A stretch of 64,000 nt of DNA from Terriglobia bacterium (GCA_020073165.1 JAIQFP010000021.1:1-64000), one strand, 5' to 3'; shown: positions 35,720-44,448, counted from the stretch's first letter. Numbers and translations: made by a program. The notes: a model not told the origin generated them from the letters alone.

Positions 35720-36113
35720 GGCGGCCTCCTCGGACTAAGCTCCCACCGGGCCCAGGGGGCGGACGTCACTGCCGGCCGGAGCCGCACGCGACTATGCTTT
35801 CTGCGTGCGCATACGTGGTTTTGTTGTATAGTTACGAACACTTACTTTTACTTTCGTTCTGCGGGCCTTGTCAAGACAAAAGTGGCCCCGGTTCTGAGTG
35901 CGAGGCAGGCGGGAAGAGCGGGAGTAATTTGCCCGGGGCGACGGAATGGGTCAGATGTGCATGTCAGGTTGAGTGATCGCTGGCCGCTACCGAGCGGTCA
36001 ATCCACTGGAACCGAATGAGGCGAAGCAGATTCCCTTGCGGCAAGCCGTAATGAATAGAAACAATTCGAAACTATTCACTGCGCCCCTCCTAACCGAGGT
36101 ACCGAGGTCTGTC
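35720..36113. other. Divergent control region between the receptor gene and the amidohydrolase gene
   Basis: No gene is seen. It contains the predicted receptor promoter at 35,845-35,874; the in-frame extension 35,973-36,113 of the amidohydrolase lacks a translation signal. Confidence 0.5.
35845..35874 (-). promoter_or_regulatory. Predicted promoter with DeoR-type operator motif, TonB receptor gene
   Basis: On the minus strand TTGACA (35,869-35,874) is followed after 18 bases by TAAAAG (35,845-35,850). Between them sits AACGAAAG, which continues as TAAAAGTAAG. The same AACGAAAG-plus-A-run element occurs at the promoter of the DeoR-family gene (43,782-43,808). Its place between -35 and -10 would suit a repressor site. 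Confidence 0.5.
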
Positions 36114-37298
36114 ATGTCCAGATACGCACTGACTTTCGCCCTCCTGGTCACGGCCATGATGGCAGCGGGTCAGAACAACGGTTCGACTCCCGCTACACCC
36201 CCAGGCCAGATCGGCTACAAGCCGGCCCCGGACGCCGATCAGAAAAAGACGCTCCTGCTGAAGGACTTTCATCCCACCTCCATGCTGCACGTGCCCGCGC
36301 ACACCGTCGACCGGGCCAGGTTCTACGTGATCGATGTGCACAACCACGTCAACGACGCCCAAGGCATCGATGAGCCCATTCCGCCCCAGCGCGTCCTTGA
36401 GATCATGGACAAGACCAACGTCAAGACCGTGGTGATCCTCACCAGCATGTGGGGAGAGAAACTGCAGAAGGTGATCGACACCATGGTCAAGCCGTATCCG
36501 GGGCGCTTCATGGTGTTCGCCCAGCTTGATTTTTCCAAGATCGATGATCCAAACTTCGGCCAGGAAATGGTCGCCCAGCTTGATGATGCCGTGGCGCGCG
36601 GCGCCCGCGGCCTGAAACAATTGAAAGACCTTGGCCTAGGCGTGCGGGACAAAACTGGCAAGCTGATCGCCGTGGACGATCCGCGGCTCGATCCGATCTG
36701 GCAGGAATGCGGCCGCTTGGGCATCCCGGTTTCCATTCATACCGGCGATCCCGAAGCCTTCTTTCATCCCACCGATGCTGCCAACGAGCGCTACGAGGAG
36801 TTGATGGAGAATCCCAGTTGGAGCTTCTACGGGCCGCAGTTCCCCTCCCTGGAACAACTGCTGGAGGCACGGAACCGGGTCTTTGCCCGGCATCCCAACA
36901 CCACTTTCATCTCTCTGCACATGGGTTGGCCGGAAAAGCTGGACTGGGTGGCGCAGATGCTCGACCAGTATCCCAACGTGATGGTGGAGTTCGGGGCCCG
37001 GGAGGCCGAGTTGGGGCGGCAACCGCGGCAGACGCGGGAATTTTTCCTGAAGCACCAGGACCGAATCATGTTCGGTACCGATAACGGAATGGATGAGGAG
37101 ATGTATCGCAATCTTTTTCGTTGGCTGGAGACCGCGGACGAGTATTTTGATTACTGGGGCTATCCTGCCCAGGGGCGTTGGGAGATTTACGGGCTCGATT
37201 TGCCCGACCCGGTGCTGGAAAAGATCTATCACCTGAACGCCGAGCGCGTGTTCCGCCAGTTTAAGGGCGCGACGCGAGCGGAAAAGGGGGCACAATGA
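36114..37298 (+). CDS. Exported amidohydrolase-2-family (TIM-barrel) protein
   Basis: A 394-residue metal-dependent hydrolase-fold protein. The signal peptide (1-20, ends AAGQ) makes it periplasmic, which is unusual for this superfamily. The metal-site motif is altered from HxH to DVHNHVN (about residue 77). Later come VSIHTGDPEAFFHP (about 208, His ligand), LHMGWPEKL (about 270) and FGTDNGMDEEM (about 322, the Asp after strand β8). This set matches PF04909 amidohydrolase/decarboxylase proteins. The start ATG 36114 has GAGGT 6 bases upstream; the frame is open further left without a signal. Its last four bases (ATGA) contain the start of the GH36-like gene, so the two are translationally coupled. 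Substrate unknown; context suggests a sugar-derived acid or lactone. Confidence 0.82.
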   Translation: MSRYALTFALLVTAMMAAGQNNGSTPATPPGQIGYKPAPDADQKKTLLLKDFHPTSMLHVPAHTVDRARFYVIDVHNHVNDAQGIDEPIPPQRVLEIMDKTNVKTVVILTSMWGEKLQKVIDTMVKPYPGRFMVFAQLDFSKIDDPNFGQEMVAQLDDAVARGARGLKQLKDLGLGVRDKTGKLIAVDDPRLDPIWQECGRLGIPVSIHTGDPEAFFHPTDAANERYEELMENPSWSFYGPQFPSLEQLLEARNRVFARHPNTTFISLHMGWPEKLDWVAQMLDQYPNVMVEFGAREAELGRQPRQTREFFLKHQDRIMFGTDNGMDEEMYRNLFRWLETADEYFDYWGYPAQGRWEIYGLDLPDPVLEKIYHLNAERVFRQFKGATRAEKGAQ

Positions 37299-39529
37299 AA
37301 ACACGTTCTCTTCCTTATTTCCTGATCGGCTCTGCTCTTCTGCTGGTAAGCGGGATCCTGCTGTTGAACACGGGTTGTACCAAGACCGCAACGAAGGAAG
37401 CAGAGCCGCCAACCAAGCCTTCGGTCACCAAGGCGGTGGTGAATGATGGTGGGCCCTTGGTGCTCACTACCAGCACCGCGGAATTCCAGGTTCTGCCCTC
37501 CGGATACGTGCAGGGCTTTCTGCTGAAGGATGGCAAGAAGCTCACGCTCGATGAGACGCTCACGGGCCAGCCGGGTGGCAGCGATTACGTGATCGCGAAC
37601 GGCAAGGAAGTTCAGTTCGTCCTCGACTTCGGGCAGGCCCAGGTTTTGGAGGCCGTCGGCAAGATGGGCGCGGGCAAGCGGGTCGAAATTCCCGCGCGTC
37701 CCCTGGGACCTTCCGGAACCACGCTCCAGCGAACGCTCACCGTCGAAGCTTACGACGACTTCCCCAACCTTCTTCTGACTTCTCTCGAGTACAAGAATGA
37801 CGGCCCCGCCGAGGTCACGCTCGATCAGGCCGTGACCCAACGCCATCGCTTCGATGCCGCCCTGGCTCAGCCCAAAGTCGCGCCCTACGACATGTGGTCG
37901 TTTCACGGCTCCAGCTATGATTGGGGCAAGGATGACGTCGAGAAGTTGACGCGAAACTTCTCCCAGCCGAACGCGATGGGAGAGATGGTGAAAGGCGGCT
38001 ACGGCGGCGGAATTCCCGTCGTGGCTTTCTGGAACGCCTCGGTGGGCGAGGCCATTGGCCACGTTGAGACCCTGCCCTTAACCCTCTCGCTTCCGGTGAA
38101 CGTCGACAAGGACGCAAGGGTCAATACCTCGATTGCGATTCCGGCCAACGCTACGCTGAAAGCGGGTGAGACCTACTCCACTCCGCGGAGCTTCCTGGCC
38201 GTGTATGCGGGCGATTTCTACGAACCCCTGCGCCTGTGGTCGAGCGTCCTGGCGAGGGAAGGATGGGATCTTCCCAAGCCCTCCAGCGAGGCCTACAACG
38301 TGAGCTGGTGCGGCTGGGGCTACGAATTCAATGTCACGCCGGCGCAGATGCTGGGCACCATCCCCAAGCTGAAGGAGTTCGGCATCAAATGGGCCACCTT
38401 GGACGACCGCTGGTTCGACACCTACGGGGACTGGAAGCCTCGTGCTGACACGTTCCCGGGCGACTCTATAAAGAAGATGGTGGACGACTTTCACAAGCAA
38501 GGTGAGCTGGTGCAATTGTGGTGGCTTCCCATCGGCGTAGAGGACGGCCAAGGCCGATGGGAGTCGCACAAATACATCGTCTCCAAGGTCGCACAGGAAC
38601 ATCCCGAATGGCTGATCCTCGATAAGAACGGCAAGCATGCTCGCATGACGCGCGACCTTGCCGCGCTGTGCCCTGCCGTTCCTGAGGTGCAGGCCTACTA
38701 CAAGCAGTTGACGGAGAAGTTTATCCGCGACTGGGGTTTTGACGGCTCCAAGCTCGACAATATCTACTCCGTGCCCATGTGCTACAACCCGGCACACCAT
38801 CACAAGTCGCCGCAGGATTCGGTCAACGCCATGGCCGACGTGTACAAGACCATTTTTCAGACTACGCGCGCCATCAAGCCGGAGAGCGTTACCCAGGCCT
38901 GCCCGTGTGGAACGCCCCCGTCGCTCGCCTGGCTCCCTTACATCGACCAGGCCGTGACCGCCGATCCGGTGGGCGCAGTGCAGGTGCGGCGCCGCATCAA
39001 GATGTACAAGGCGTTGTTGGGGCCGGAAGCCGCGGTGTACGGCGACCACGTGGAACTGTCCGCCATGAGCCGCGTGGGTAAGGAGTGGACGGAACACGGC
39101 TCGGACTTCGCCTCGACCATCGGCACGGGAGGGGTGGTCGGAACCAAGTTCGTCTGGCCTGATCCCGGGGCGAAGTACAAGCCCGTGCTGCTCACCCAAT
39201 CCAAGGAGGAGCACTGGAAGAAGTGGATCGGGATATACAACCAGAAGATGCTTTCCAAGGGGACGTTCCGCGACCTGTATGTGACCGGTTACGACGTTCC
39301 TGAGGGCTACGCCATCGAGAAGGATGGGAAGATGTATTACGCCTTTTTCGCGCCGACCGCAGCTGCGTGGAAGGGTGAAGTGGAATTGCGCGGGCTGCAG
39401 CCGGGGACGTATCACGTCATGGACTACGCCTATGGGCAGGACTTGGGCACGGTGGAAGCCACTGCCGACAAGGCCCCCAGGTTAGCGACTCAGTTCAAGG
39501 AGCACTTGTTGCTGGAGGTTTCGAAATAG
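37295..39529 (+). CDS. GH36-like α-galactosidase lipoprotein
   Basis: A 744-residue protein with a lipoprotein signal: hydrophobic stretch 8-24, then LLNTGC with Cys28 as the lipidation site. An N-terminal β-supersandwich (about 45-330) leads to a TIM barrel that begins VSWCGWGYEFNVTPAQM. Residues IKWATLDDRWFDTYGDW, LVQLWWLPIG, GFDGSKLDN (Asp488, expected nucleophile in the Lys-x-Asp motif) and YGDHVELS (Asp584, candidate acid/base) follow GH36/melibiase practice. A short C-terminal β domain ends the protein. It should cleave terminal α-galactosides or α-N-acetylgalactosaminides at the cell surface or in the periplasm; which sugar cannot be told. The start overlaps the upstream amidohydrolase stop by ATGA. 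Confidence 0.82.
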   Translation: MKTRSLPYFLIGSALLLVSGILLLNTGCTKTATKEAEPPTKPSVTKAVVNDGGPLVLTTSTAEFQVLPSGYVQGFLLKDGKKLTLDETLTGQPGGSDYVIANGKEVQFVLDFGQAQVLEAVGKMGAGKRVEIPARPLGPSGTTLQRTLTVEAYDDFPNLLLTSLEYKNDGPAEVTLDQAVTQRHRFDAALAQPKVAPYDMWSFHGSSYDWGKDDVEKLTRNFSQPNAMGEMVKGGYGGGIPVVAFWNASVGEAIGHVETLPLTLSLPVNVDKDARVNTSIAIPANATLKAGETYSTPRSFLAVYAGDFYEPLRLWSSVLAREGWDLPKPSSEAYNVSWCGWGYEFNVTPAQMLGTIPKLKEFGIKWATLDDRWFDTYGDWKPRADTFPGDSIKKMVDDFHKQGELVQLWWLPIGVEDGQGRWESHKYIVSKVAQEHPEWLILDKNGKHARMTRDLAALCPAVPEVQAYYKQLTEKFIRDWGFDGSKLDNIYSVPMCYNPAHHHKSPQDSVNAMADVYKTIFQTTRAIKPESVTQACPCGTPPSLAWLPYIDQAVTADPVGAVQVRRRIKMYKALLGPEAAVYGDHVELSAMSRVGKEWTEHGSDFASTIGTGGVVGTKFVWPDPGAKYKPVLLTQSKEEHWKKWIGIYNQKMLSKGTFRDLYVTGYDVPEGYAIEKDGKMYYAFFAPTAAAWKGEVELRGLQPGTYHVMDYAYGQDLGTVEATADKAPRLATQFKEHLLLEVSK

Positions 39530-39581
39530 AGCAACTCGTCTCAAGAATCGCCGGATTTTCACTCCGGGGGGAGCGAGGAAT

Positions 39582-40013
39582 CTACGCGCCCAGCACCTGC
39601 ACCACGTACGTCCGCTCTAGCGGGCCATCGTATTCCATGAAGTAGATGGTCTGGCGCGAGCCCCGAACCACTTTCCCGTCTTCAATTGGAAAGCAGCAAC
39701 TGATTCCCCCCAACACGCTCTTCAAGTGAGCATCAGCGTTGAAACCCAGCCGGCCGTCATAATCGAGATACCGGCGGTGGTGATAGTCTTCGTCCTCCGG
39801 CACCAACCGCGCGAAGTGAGTAAGGATGTCCTCTTCCAGGCAAGGAATGCCTTCGGTGACCAACAGTCCGGCGGAAGTGTGCATGTTCATCACGTTGACC
39901 AGACCATTGCGCACGCCTGACTTGCGAACCACTTCATCCACTACGGAGGTGATGTTGATGGCCTCCTCGGACTTGCGGGTCTGGATCTTGATGCGCTCGA
40001 GCTTGATGATCAT
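39582..40013 (-). CDS. yjbQ: YjbQ/UPF0047 family protein (secondary thiamine-phosphate synthase type)
   Basis: A 143-residue protein of the YjbQ family. Characteristic parts are the strand IKIQTRKSEEAINIT, the segment SGVRNGLVNVMNMHTSAGLLVTEG with the conserved His-Thr-Ser, EDEDYHHRRYLDYDGRLGFNADAHLKS with its His cluster, and GSRQTIYFMEYDGP. Members of this family show weak thiamine-phosphate synthase activity, but the true role is unsettled. Start ATG 40013 has GGAGGAAGTGAG directly upstream and lies 1 base after the preceding gene's stop. It is the last gene of the operon that begins with the DeoR-family regulator. Several YjbQ genes lie in sugar-catabolic operons, which agrees with the context. 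Confidence 0.88.
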   Translation of the reverse strand: MIIKLERIKIQTRKSEEAINITSVVDEVVRKSGVRNGLVNVMNMHTSAGLLVTEGIPCLEEDILTHFARLVPEDEDYHHRRYLDYDGRLGFNADAHLKSVLGGISCCFPIEDGKVVRGSRQTIYFMEYDGPLERTYVVQVLGA

Positions 40014-40014
40014 C

Positions 40015-40881
40015 TCACTTCCTCCGCGTCCTCTCTGGTTCTGGTCTGGCCAGCAGCCGCTCGGCATTTTCCACGAAGATCTTGCGCAGGCAGCCTTCAG
40101 TCAGGGCGAGGCCCTTGAGCGCATGCACCATGTTCTTGATCTCCACCCGCGGGTAGTTTGAGCCAAACACAACCTTGTTGCGCAAGCTGCGTTCGATCAA
40201 GGTCGTCGGTACCTGCTTGCTGAAGACAAACTGGAAAAACTCTTTCGGACTGTCGTAATACAAGCACGAAGTATCCAGATACACATTGGGATATTTCAGC
40301 GCCATGGCAATGGCGTCCCACACCCACGGCCAGCCGAAATGCGCCAGCACGAAATTAAGTTTGGGGAAGCGCCGAACCGGCGGTTCGAACAGCAGCGGAT
40401 GGCAGCGCTCCAGCGGCGTCTCCGGCGCCCAACTCATGCCTGTGTGCACCAGTGCGGGAATGCCTAGCGATTCCGCCGCTTCGTACACCGCAAACGCCTT
40501 GGGATCGCCGGGAGCGAAATCCTGCAACGCGGGATCGAGCTTGAGTCCGCGCAGCCCAAGCTTCTCGACCGCATCCTGCAGTTCTTTCGCCGCGCCTTTC
40601 CGCAATGGATCTACGCTGGCGAATCCGATGAACCGCGAACTGCTCCGGCAGAGTTCCGCCACCTGTTCGTTCGAGGACACTGCCAACTTCCGCGAACGGC
40701 GGCAATCAATGGGCAAGAGCACAGCTCGCTCGATTCCCGCTACGTCCATTTGTAAGAAGAAGGTTGCCAGCGGCTGAAAGTTGTTGCCGATGTGAAACAC
40801 CTCGCGCGAGGCGCGCTCGTAGTCGGGAAACTTCTTCGCCAATTCCTGGATGAGAACGGGGTGCGTGTGAAAGTCGATCAT
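40015..40881 (-). CDS. Cytoplasmic TIM-barrel amidohydrolase-2-family protein
   Basis: A 288-residue protein without signal peptide. It opens MIDFHTHPVL, the HxH metal motif of the amidohydrolase superfamily. Further parts are GLRGLKLDPALQDFAPGD, ALVHTGMSWAPE (His after β5), FVLAHFGWPWVWDAI (His after β6) and VVFGSNYPRVEI, where the last Asp ligand is replaced by Asn. This assigns it to PF04909; possible reactions include lactone hydrolysis or decarboxylation. The Asn for Asp exchange might change metal use. Start ATG 40881, 30 bases after the PfkB gene's stop. It precedes yjbQ by 1 base. It probably handles an intermediate of the sugar pathway encoded by the operon. Confidence 0.82.
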   Translation of the reverse strand: MIDFHTHPVLIQELAKKFPDYERASREVFHIGNNFQPLATFFLQMDVAGIERAVLLPIDCRRSRKLAVSSNEQVAELCRSSSRFIGFASVDPLRKGAAKELQDAVEKLGLRGLKLDPALQDFAPGDPKAFAVYEAAESLGIPALVHTGMSWAPETPLERCHPLLFEPPVRRFPKLNFVLAHFGWPWVWDAIAMALKYPNVYLDTSCLYYDSPKEFFQFVFSKQVPTTLIERSLRNKVVFGSNYPRVEIKNMVHALKGLALTEGCLRKIFVENAERLLARPEPERTRRK

Positions 40882-40911
40882 GTTGTTTGTTCCCCCGAAA
40901 GGGTCAGAGCC

Positions 40912-41859
40912 CTACTTGCCTCGCCTCGCCAAGTTCTCCCTGAAGAATTGTTCGCGATACTGGTGATCGCGGAATGCCTCGGTGCCTCCCGACCGCGTAG
41001 TGGAGAGCGCGCCGGCCAGGTTGCCCATCGTTAGGCAAGCGGGCAGGTCAGCGCCACACACGTACTGGGAGAGGAATCCGGCGTCGAAGCTGTCGCCCGC
41101 GCCTACCGCGTCCACCGCGTTGACCTTCACGGCCGGGCTAGTGAATCGCTCACTCCCCCGCTGCGCCATGGCCCCCTCCGCCCCGAGCTTGACCACAACG
41201 ACAGGCACCAGTTTCGCCAACCGCGCGAGTGCCGTCTGCAAATCTTCCGTGCCGGCAATCTTGCGCGCTTCCCTCTCATTGGGCAAAAACACGTCCACAT
41301 GCCGGAGTACATCCGTCAATCCGCCTTGCCAACGATCGTCGGGATCGTCATTGGTGTCCAGCGAAATGCTCAGTCCTGCGGCCTTGAGCTTCTGAAACAG
41401 TTCCGCTACCCGGTTCTGCAACCCACGCTGCAGATAAAACGATGAAAGATGGAAATGGCGCGAGTCTGCCAGATATCCGAGGTCCAGATCTTCAAAGTTC
41501 AGCTCGAAAATCGTCCCCGCATAGGTGACCATGTTGCGCCAGCGCTCCCGCTGAAGAATGACCGTCAGCCCCGTCTTGGGAACACCTGTGGTTCGGCGCA
41601 CCTTGGAGACATCCACCCCGCCCGCCCCCAGGCGATCCAGAGCAATTTGTCCCAGATGGTCATCGCCAATGCGCGAAATGAAACCCACGCGCCTCCCCAG
41701 GGCCGCGAGATTATGAGCCAGGATGGCCGAGGAACTGCCCAGGGTGAGCATCATGCGCTCAGCGATCAGCTCCCGCTCCGGAGGAAGCTCGTCCGGCAAA
41801 CCGTAGAGAATCAGGTCCAGGTTCAACTCACCGGCAACAGTTACGTCAAAGCGTGGCAT
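40912..41859 (-). CDS. PfkB-family sugar kinase
   Basis: A 315-residue ribokinase-fold kinase that phosphorylates a sugar or sugar derivative with ATP in the cytoplasm. Signature 1 reads LGSSSAILAHNLAALGRRVGFI (given in two parts: GSSSAILAHNLA and LGRRVGFISRIGDD). Signature 2 is DAVGAGDSFDAGFL near residue 250, carrying the anion-hole glycines and the catalytic Asp. VFLPNEREARKIAG and VVVKLGAEGAM are the usual linking strands. Both signatures are intact. The start ATG 41859 lacks a strong ribosome-binding site and follows the SIS gene by 19 bases. Together with the SIS-domain protein it suggests a tagatose-, fructose- or amino-sugar-like pathway; specificity is not visible from sequence. Confidence 0.88.
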   Translation of the reverse strand: MPRFDVTVAGELNLDLILYGLPDELPPERELIAERMMLTLGSSSAILAHNLAALGRRVGFISRIGDDHLGQIALDRLGAGGVDVSKVRRTTGVPKTGLTVILQRERWRNMVTYAGTIFELNFEDLDLGYLADSRHFHLSSFYLQRGLQNRVAELFQKLKAAGLSISLDTNDDPDDRWQGGLTDVLRHVDVFLPNEREARKIAGTEDLQTALARLAKLVPVVVVKLGAEGAMAQRGSERFTSPAVKVNAVDAVGAGDSFDAGFLSQYVCGADLPACLTMGNLAGALSTTRSGGTEAFRDHQYREQFFRENLARRGK

Positions 41860-41878
41860 GCACGATTTCTCGGGAAAA

Positions 41879-42976
41879 CTAGTCTTCGTCCAAGATGACT
41901 ACCCGGCTCAGATTGCGCGGGTGATCCGGATCCAGGCCCCTCTTCAGCCCCGTATAGAGCCCAACGAACTGGCCGCCAAAAACGTAAGCCGCCAGTCGCG
42001 CCAGTTCTGGCAGCTCAAGGCCTAGCTCGATCAGCAAGTCCGAATGTGCCCGCACTCGCTCGTCCGCCCTGTTGGCAATTACCAGAGTCGTTCCACCCAA
42101 ACTCTTGATCTCCTGCAAGACCTCGCATTCGGCCTCGTACCCGCTCTCCGACAATAAGAACAGGATCAGAGTTTCCGGAGTGACAATGGATTTGGGACCG
42201 TGACGAAACTCCAGCGTGTGGAAGCTTTGTGCGTAGGAGACAGACATCTCCGTCACCTTGAGCGCGGCTTCGCAGGCCAGTCCATAAAACGGTCCCTGTC
42301 CCAGGCACACATAGTCCACGAAATGGCGCGCCGTCACAAATTCGCGGATGTCCGTTTGCAAGTCGTGGAGAGTTCCTTGCGCCATCATTGGCAGTCTGCG
42401 CAGGTTCTTAGCAAGAGCGTGATCGCCGGCCACACACGCTGCCAGGTACTGCAGTCCCAGCAGCATAGAGGTGAATGACCGCGTCATGACTGTGCTCTCT
42501 TCATCTGCGGGCAGCAGCGCGAGCGTGCTGGTTGAGATATGCTCGAGTGGCTGATCCCCGGTGCACGTCACGGCGAGCGTGCGAATGTCTCTCTCACCTT
42601 CTAACATTTCCGCCGCTCGCAGGGCCTCTGAGGTACGCCCGGAGCGCGAAATCACCACGGCCACCGGCACGCTTGTCTCGGTCACCACCGAGTTCGGGAA
42701 AAGCAACAACTCGGAAGCCGGAACCGCCCGCGCGCGCTGGCCCGTGATCATGCTCCAGGATGCCGCCGCCGCCAGCGCGATGTAATAGCTGGAGCCGCAG
42801 CCGACGAACAGCCACTCCGTGGCCGCGCTAAAGGGTTCGATTATTTTCTCCAGGAATCCTTTTTTTTCGAGCTCTTTCAGACAATTGCCCCAGCAGTGCG
42901 GCTGAGACAGGATCTCGGCCAACGAGTGAACTCCGGGCCCCGATTTTGCGCCGCGAGGGCCGTCCTGGTCAGACAA
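41879..42976 (-). CDS. SIS-domain protein, AgaS/GlmS-C-like sugar isomerase or deaminase
   Basis: A 365-residue protein with two SIS domains. The first (about 55-190) has LFVGCGSSYYIALAAAASW, then AVVISRSGRTSEALRAAE and EESTVMTRSFTSMLL. The second (about 220-350) has LGQGPFYGLACEAALKVTEMS and HTLEFRHGPKSIVTPE, and ends LDPDHPRNLSRVV. These are the isomerase-domain motifs of GlmS and of AgaS, the galactosamine-6-phosphate deaminase/isomerase. No glutaminase domain is present, which favours a catabolic role. The start is TTG 42976, supported by GAGGTGA 5 bases upstream, and overlaps the end of the DeoR-family gene by 8 bases. This points to amino-sugar use, an inference from family membership. 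Confidence 0.85.
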   Translation of the reverse strand: MSDQDGPRGAKSGPGVHSLAEILSQPHCWGNCLKELEKKGFLEKIIEPFSAATEWLFVGCGSSYYIALAAAASWSMITGQRARAVPASELLLFPNSVVTETSVPVAVVISRSGRTSEALRAAEMLEGERDIRTLAVTCTGDQPLEHISTSTLALLPADEESTVMTRSFTSMLLGLQYLAACVAGDHALAKNLRRLPMMAQGTLHDLQTDIREFVTARHFVDYVCLGQGPFYGLACEAALKVTEMSVSYAQSFHTLEFRHGPKSIVTPETLILFLLSESGYEAECEVLQEIKSLGGTTLVIANRADERVRAHSDLLIELGLELPELARLAAYVFGGQFVGLYTGLKRGLDPDHPRNLSRVVILDED

Positions 42977-43730
42977 GAGTCACCTCGATCCCGGTTTTGT
43001 TGAGGGCGCGTAAATCAGACTTGGGGATGCCTCGATCGGTAATCACTTCCTGCAAGGCAGTGGGAGGAATAATCAGCGACAGGCTTCTGCGCCCGAACTT
43101 GCTGGAATCGCAGACGGCTACGGTTCGCTTCGCAACTTCTGCCATCACCCGATTCACCTTGGCTTCCAGGAGATTCGGCGTGCTCAGGCCATAGTGCACG
43201 TCAAAACCGTCCACCCCCAGGAAAAGAATGTCGGCATTCAGACGACGTAGGGTCTCTTCTGCAATCGGCCCCACCAGGGAAAATGAATTCTTGCGCAGCG
43301 TGCCGCCGGTGAGGATCACCTCCACTCTCGCCCCGGCCAGTTCCGCCGCGATATTCACTGCGTTGGTGACAATCGTAAGATTCTGAAAGTTCCGCAAAGC
43401 CCGCGCGATCGCGGTGGTGGTCGTCCCGGAATCCAGGATCACGACCTGGCCTTCCTTCACCAACCGCGCCGCGGCAGTTGCAATGCGAAGTTTTTCCTTG
43501 CGGTGAAGCTTCTCTTTTTCCCGCAGCGTGGGGTCTTCGAGCGCGCCTTCCCGTGCCGGCAGCGCACCCCCGTGGGTACGATGCACCAGTCCGTGCGCAT
43601 GCAGGACTTCCAGATCCTTTCGGATGGTCACCTGGGAGGTATGGAACTGTTCCGCCATCTCCGTGACCAGCACTCGCCCGTCGCGGTTGAGAATGTCGAG
43701 AATGGCACGCCGGCGTTCTTCGTTCAGCAC
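42969..43730 (-). CDS. DeoR-family transcriptional regulator (AgaR/GlpR type)
   Basis: A 253-residue repressor-type protein. An N-terminal helix-turn-helix (ERRRAILDILNRDGRVLVTE … TSQVTIRKDLEVL … GLVHRTHGGA) is followed by the DeoR sensor domain (VILDSGTTTTAIARAL, LTIVTNAVNIAAEL, VILTGGTLRKNSFSLVGP, ADILFLGVDGFD, VCDSSKFGRRSL). The sensor is a ribose-isomerase-like fold that binds a phosphorylated sugar. Start is GTG 43730; no other start is better. It is the first gene of an operon with SIS, PfkB, hydrolase and yjbQ genes. The putative operator lies 45-78 bases upstream (43,775-43,808), so autoregulation is likely; a similar element precedes the TonB receptor gene. Confidence 0.9.
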   Translation of the reverse strand: MLNEERRRAILDILNRDGRVLVTEMAEQFHTSQVTIRKDLEVLHAHGLVHRTHGGALPAREGALEDPTLREKEKLHRKEKLRIATAAARLVKEGQVVILDSGTTTTAIARALRNFQNLTIVTNAVNIAAELAGARVEVILTGGTLRKNSFSLVGPIAEETLRRLNADILFLGVDGFDVHYGLSTPNLLEAKVNRVMAEVAKRTVAVCDSSKFGRRSLSLIIPPTALQEVITDRGIPKSDLRALNKTGIEVTLV

Positions 43731-43774
43731 GGGATGGCTCGGAACACGCGCACTGCGCCCTGCTTTTGATTCAG

Positions 43775-43808
43775 CTTTCTTTTTATATCGTTTTCTTTCG
43801 TTTGTCTA
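43775..43808 (-). promoter_or_regulatory. Predicted promoter and DeoR-type operator of the sugar operon
   Basis: On the minus strand TAGACA (43,803-43,808) and TATAAA (43,782-43,787) are 15 bases apart. The spacer carries AACGAAAGAAAACGA, and AAAGAAAG follows. On the other strand this is a series of TTTC/CGTTT units, as described for AgaR-type operators. Shares AACGAAAG with the receptor promoter at 35,845-35,874. Confidence 0.55.
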
Positions 43809-43936
43809 GGGTGGAGTTGAGCCGGACCGGCGGAACCGCCCCGGAGCACTTCACAGCCCTCAGTGACCCGGCTCGCAGACCGCGATTCGTTTTCGCACTA
43901 GAATTGTTAATGAATTCTTCCGCCGGAGGACCTGCC

Positions 43937-44404
43937 ATGAGAGCCACCGCCATGAAGCGTGTCAGACGCGCCCGTCCCAAACCGGTTCGCGCCGCGCGCA
44001 AGCCGCCTGCCCCCAACACCGCCAAGATGATCCGGCAAATCGGTAGCGAGTGGGCCCAGCGCTGGAACGCTGGAGACCTGGACGGAGTCGTTGCCGCTTA
44101 CGCTACGGATGCCGTTTACCTGCCGCCGCATCACGAAGCCGTCCACGGGCGCCCCGACATCCACGAGTATTTGCGGGGACCGCTCAGCCACGGCGTGAGC
44201 GACTTGGCGTTTGACGTCACTTACATTAAACAAGCCGGCAACGTTGCCTGGGATGTGGGTACCTATCGCATGAACGTGCCCCAGAGTGACGGCACCAAGA
44301 AGGAGGATCACGGCAAGTATTTAACTGTCTGGAAGCGCGTGGGCGGAAAATGGCTCATCACCGCCGACGCCTGGTCCAGCGACTTGCCGCCATCCCACGG
44401 ATAA
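43937..44404 (+). CDS. NTF2-like (DUF4440/SgcJ-type) protein
   Basis: A 155-residue protein. After a basic, Arg/Lys/Pro-rich lead of ~35 residues comes an NTF2-like cone fold: IRQIGSEWAQRWNAGDLDGVVAAYATDAVYLPP, HGRPDIHEYL, then β-strands GNVAWDVGTYRMNV, DHGKYLTVWKRVGGKWLITADAWSSD. Such proteins range from ketosteroid isomerases to non-enzymatic ligand binders; nothing here selects one. ATG 43937 is chosen because CGGAGGA lies 6 bases upstream; an upstream ATG at 43,910 lacks one. The basic lead is not a signal peptide. It is divergent from the DeoR operon and followed by a clear terminator at 44,449. Confidence 0.75.
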   Translation: MRATAMKRVRRARPKPVRAARKPPAPNTAKMIRQIGSEWAQRWNAGDLDGVVAAYATDAVYLPPHHEAVHGRPDIHEYLRGPLSHGVSDLAFDVTYIKQAGNVAWDVGTYRMNVPQSDGTKKEDHGKYLTVWKRVGGKWLITADAWSSDLPPSHG

Positions 44405-44448
44405 TTTCGGACGCACTCGCCCGATGCGGTAGTCGTGCACAAGCGAAA

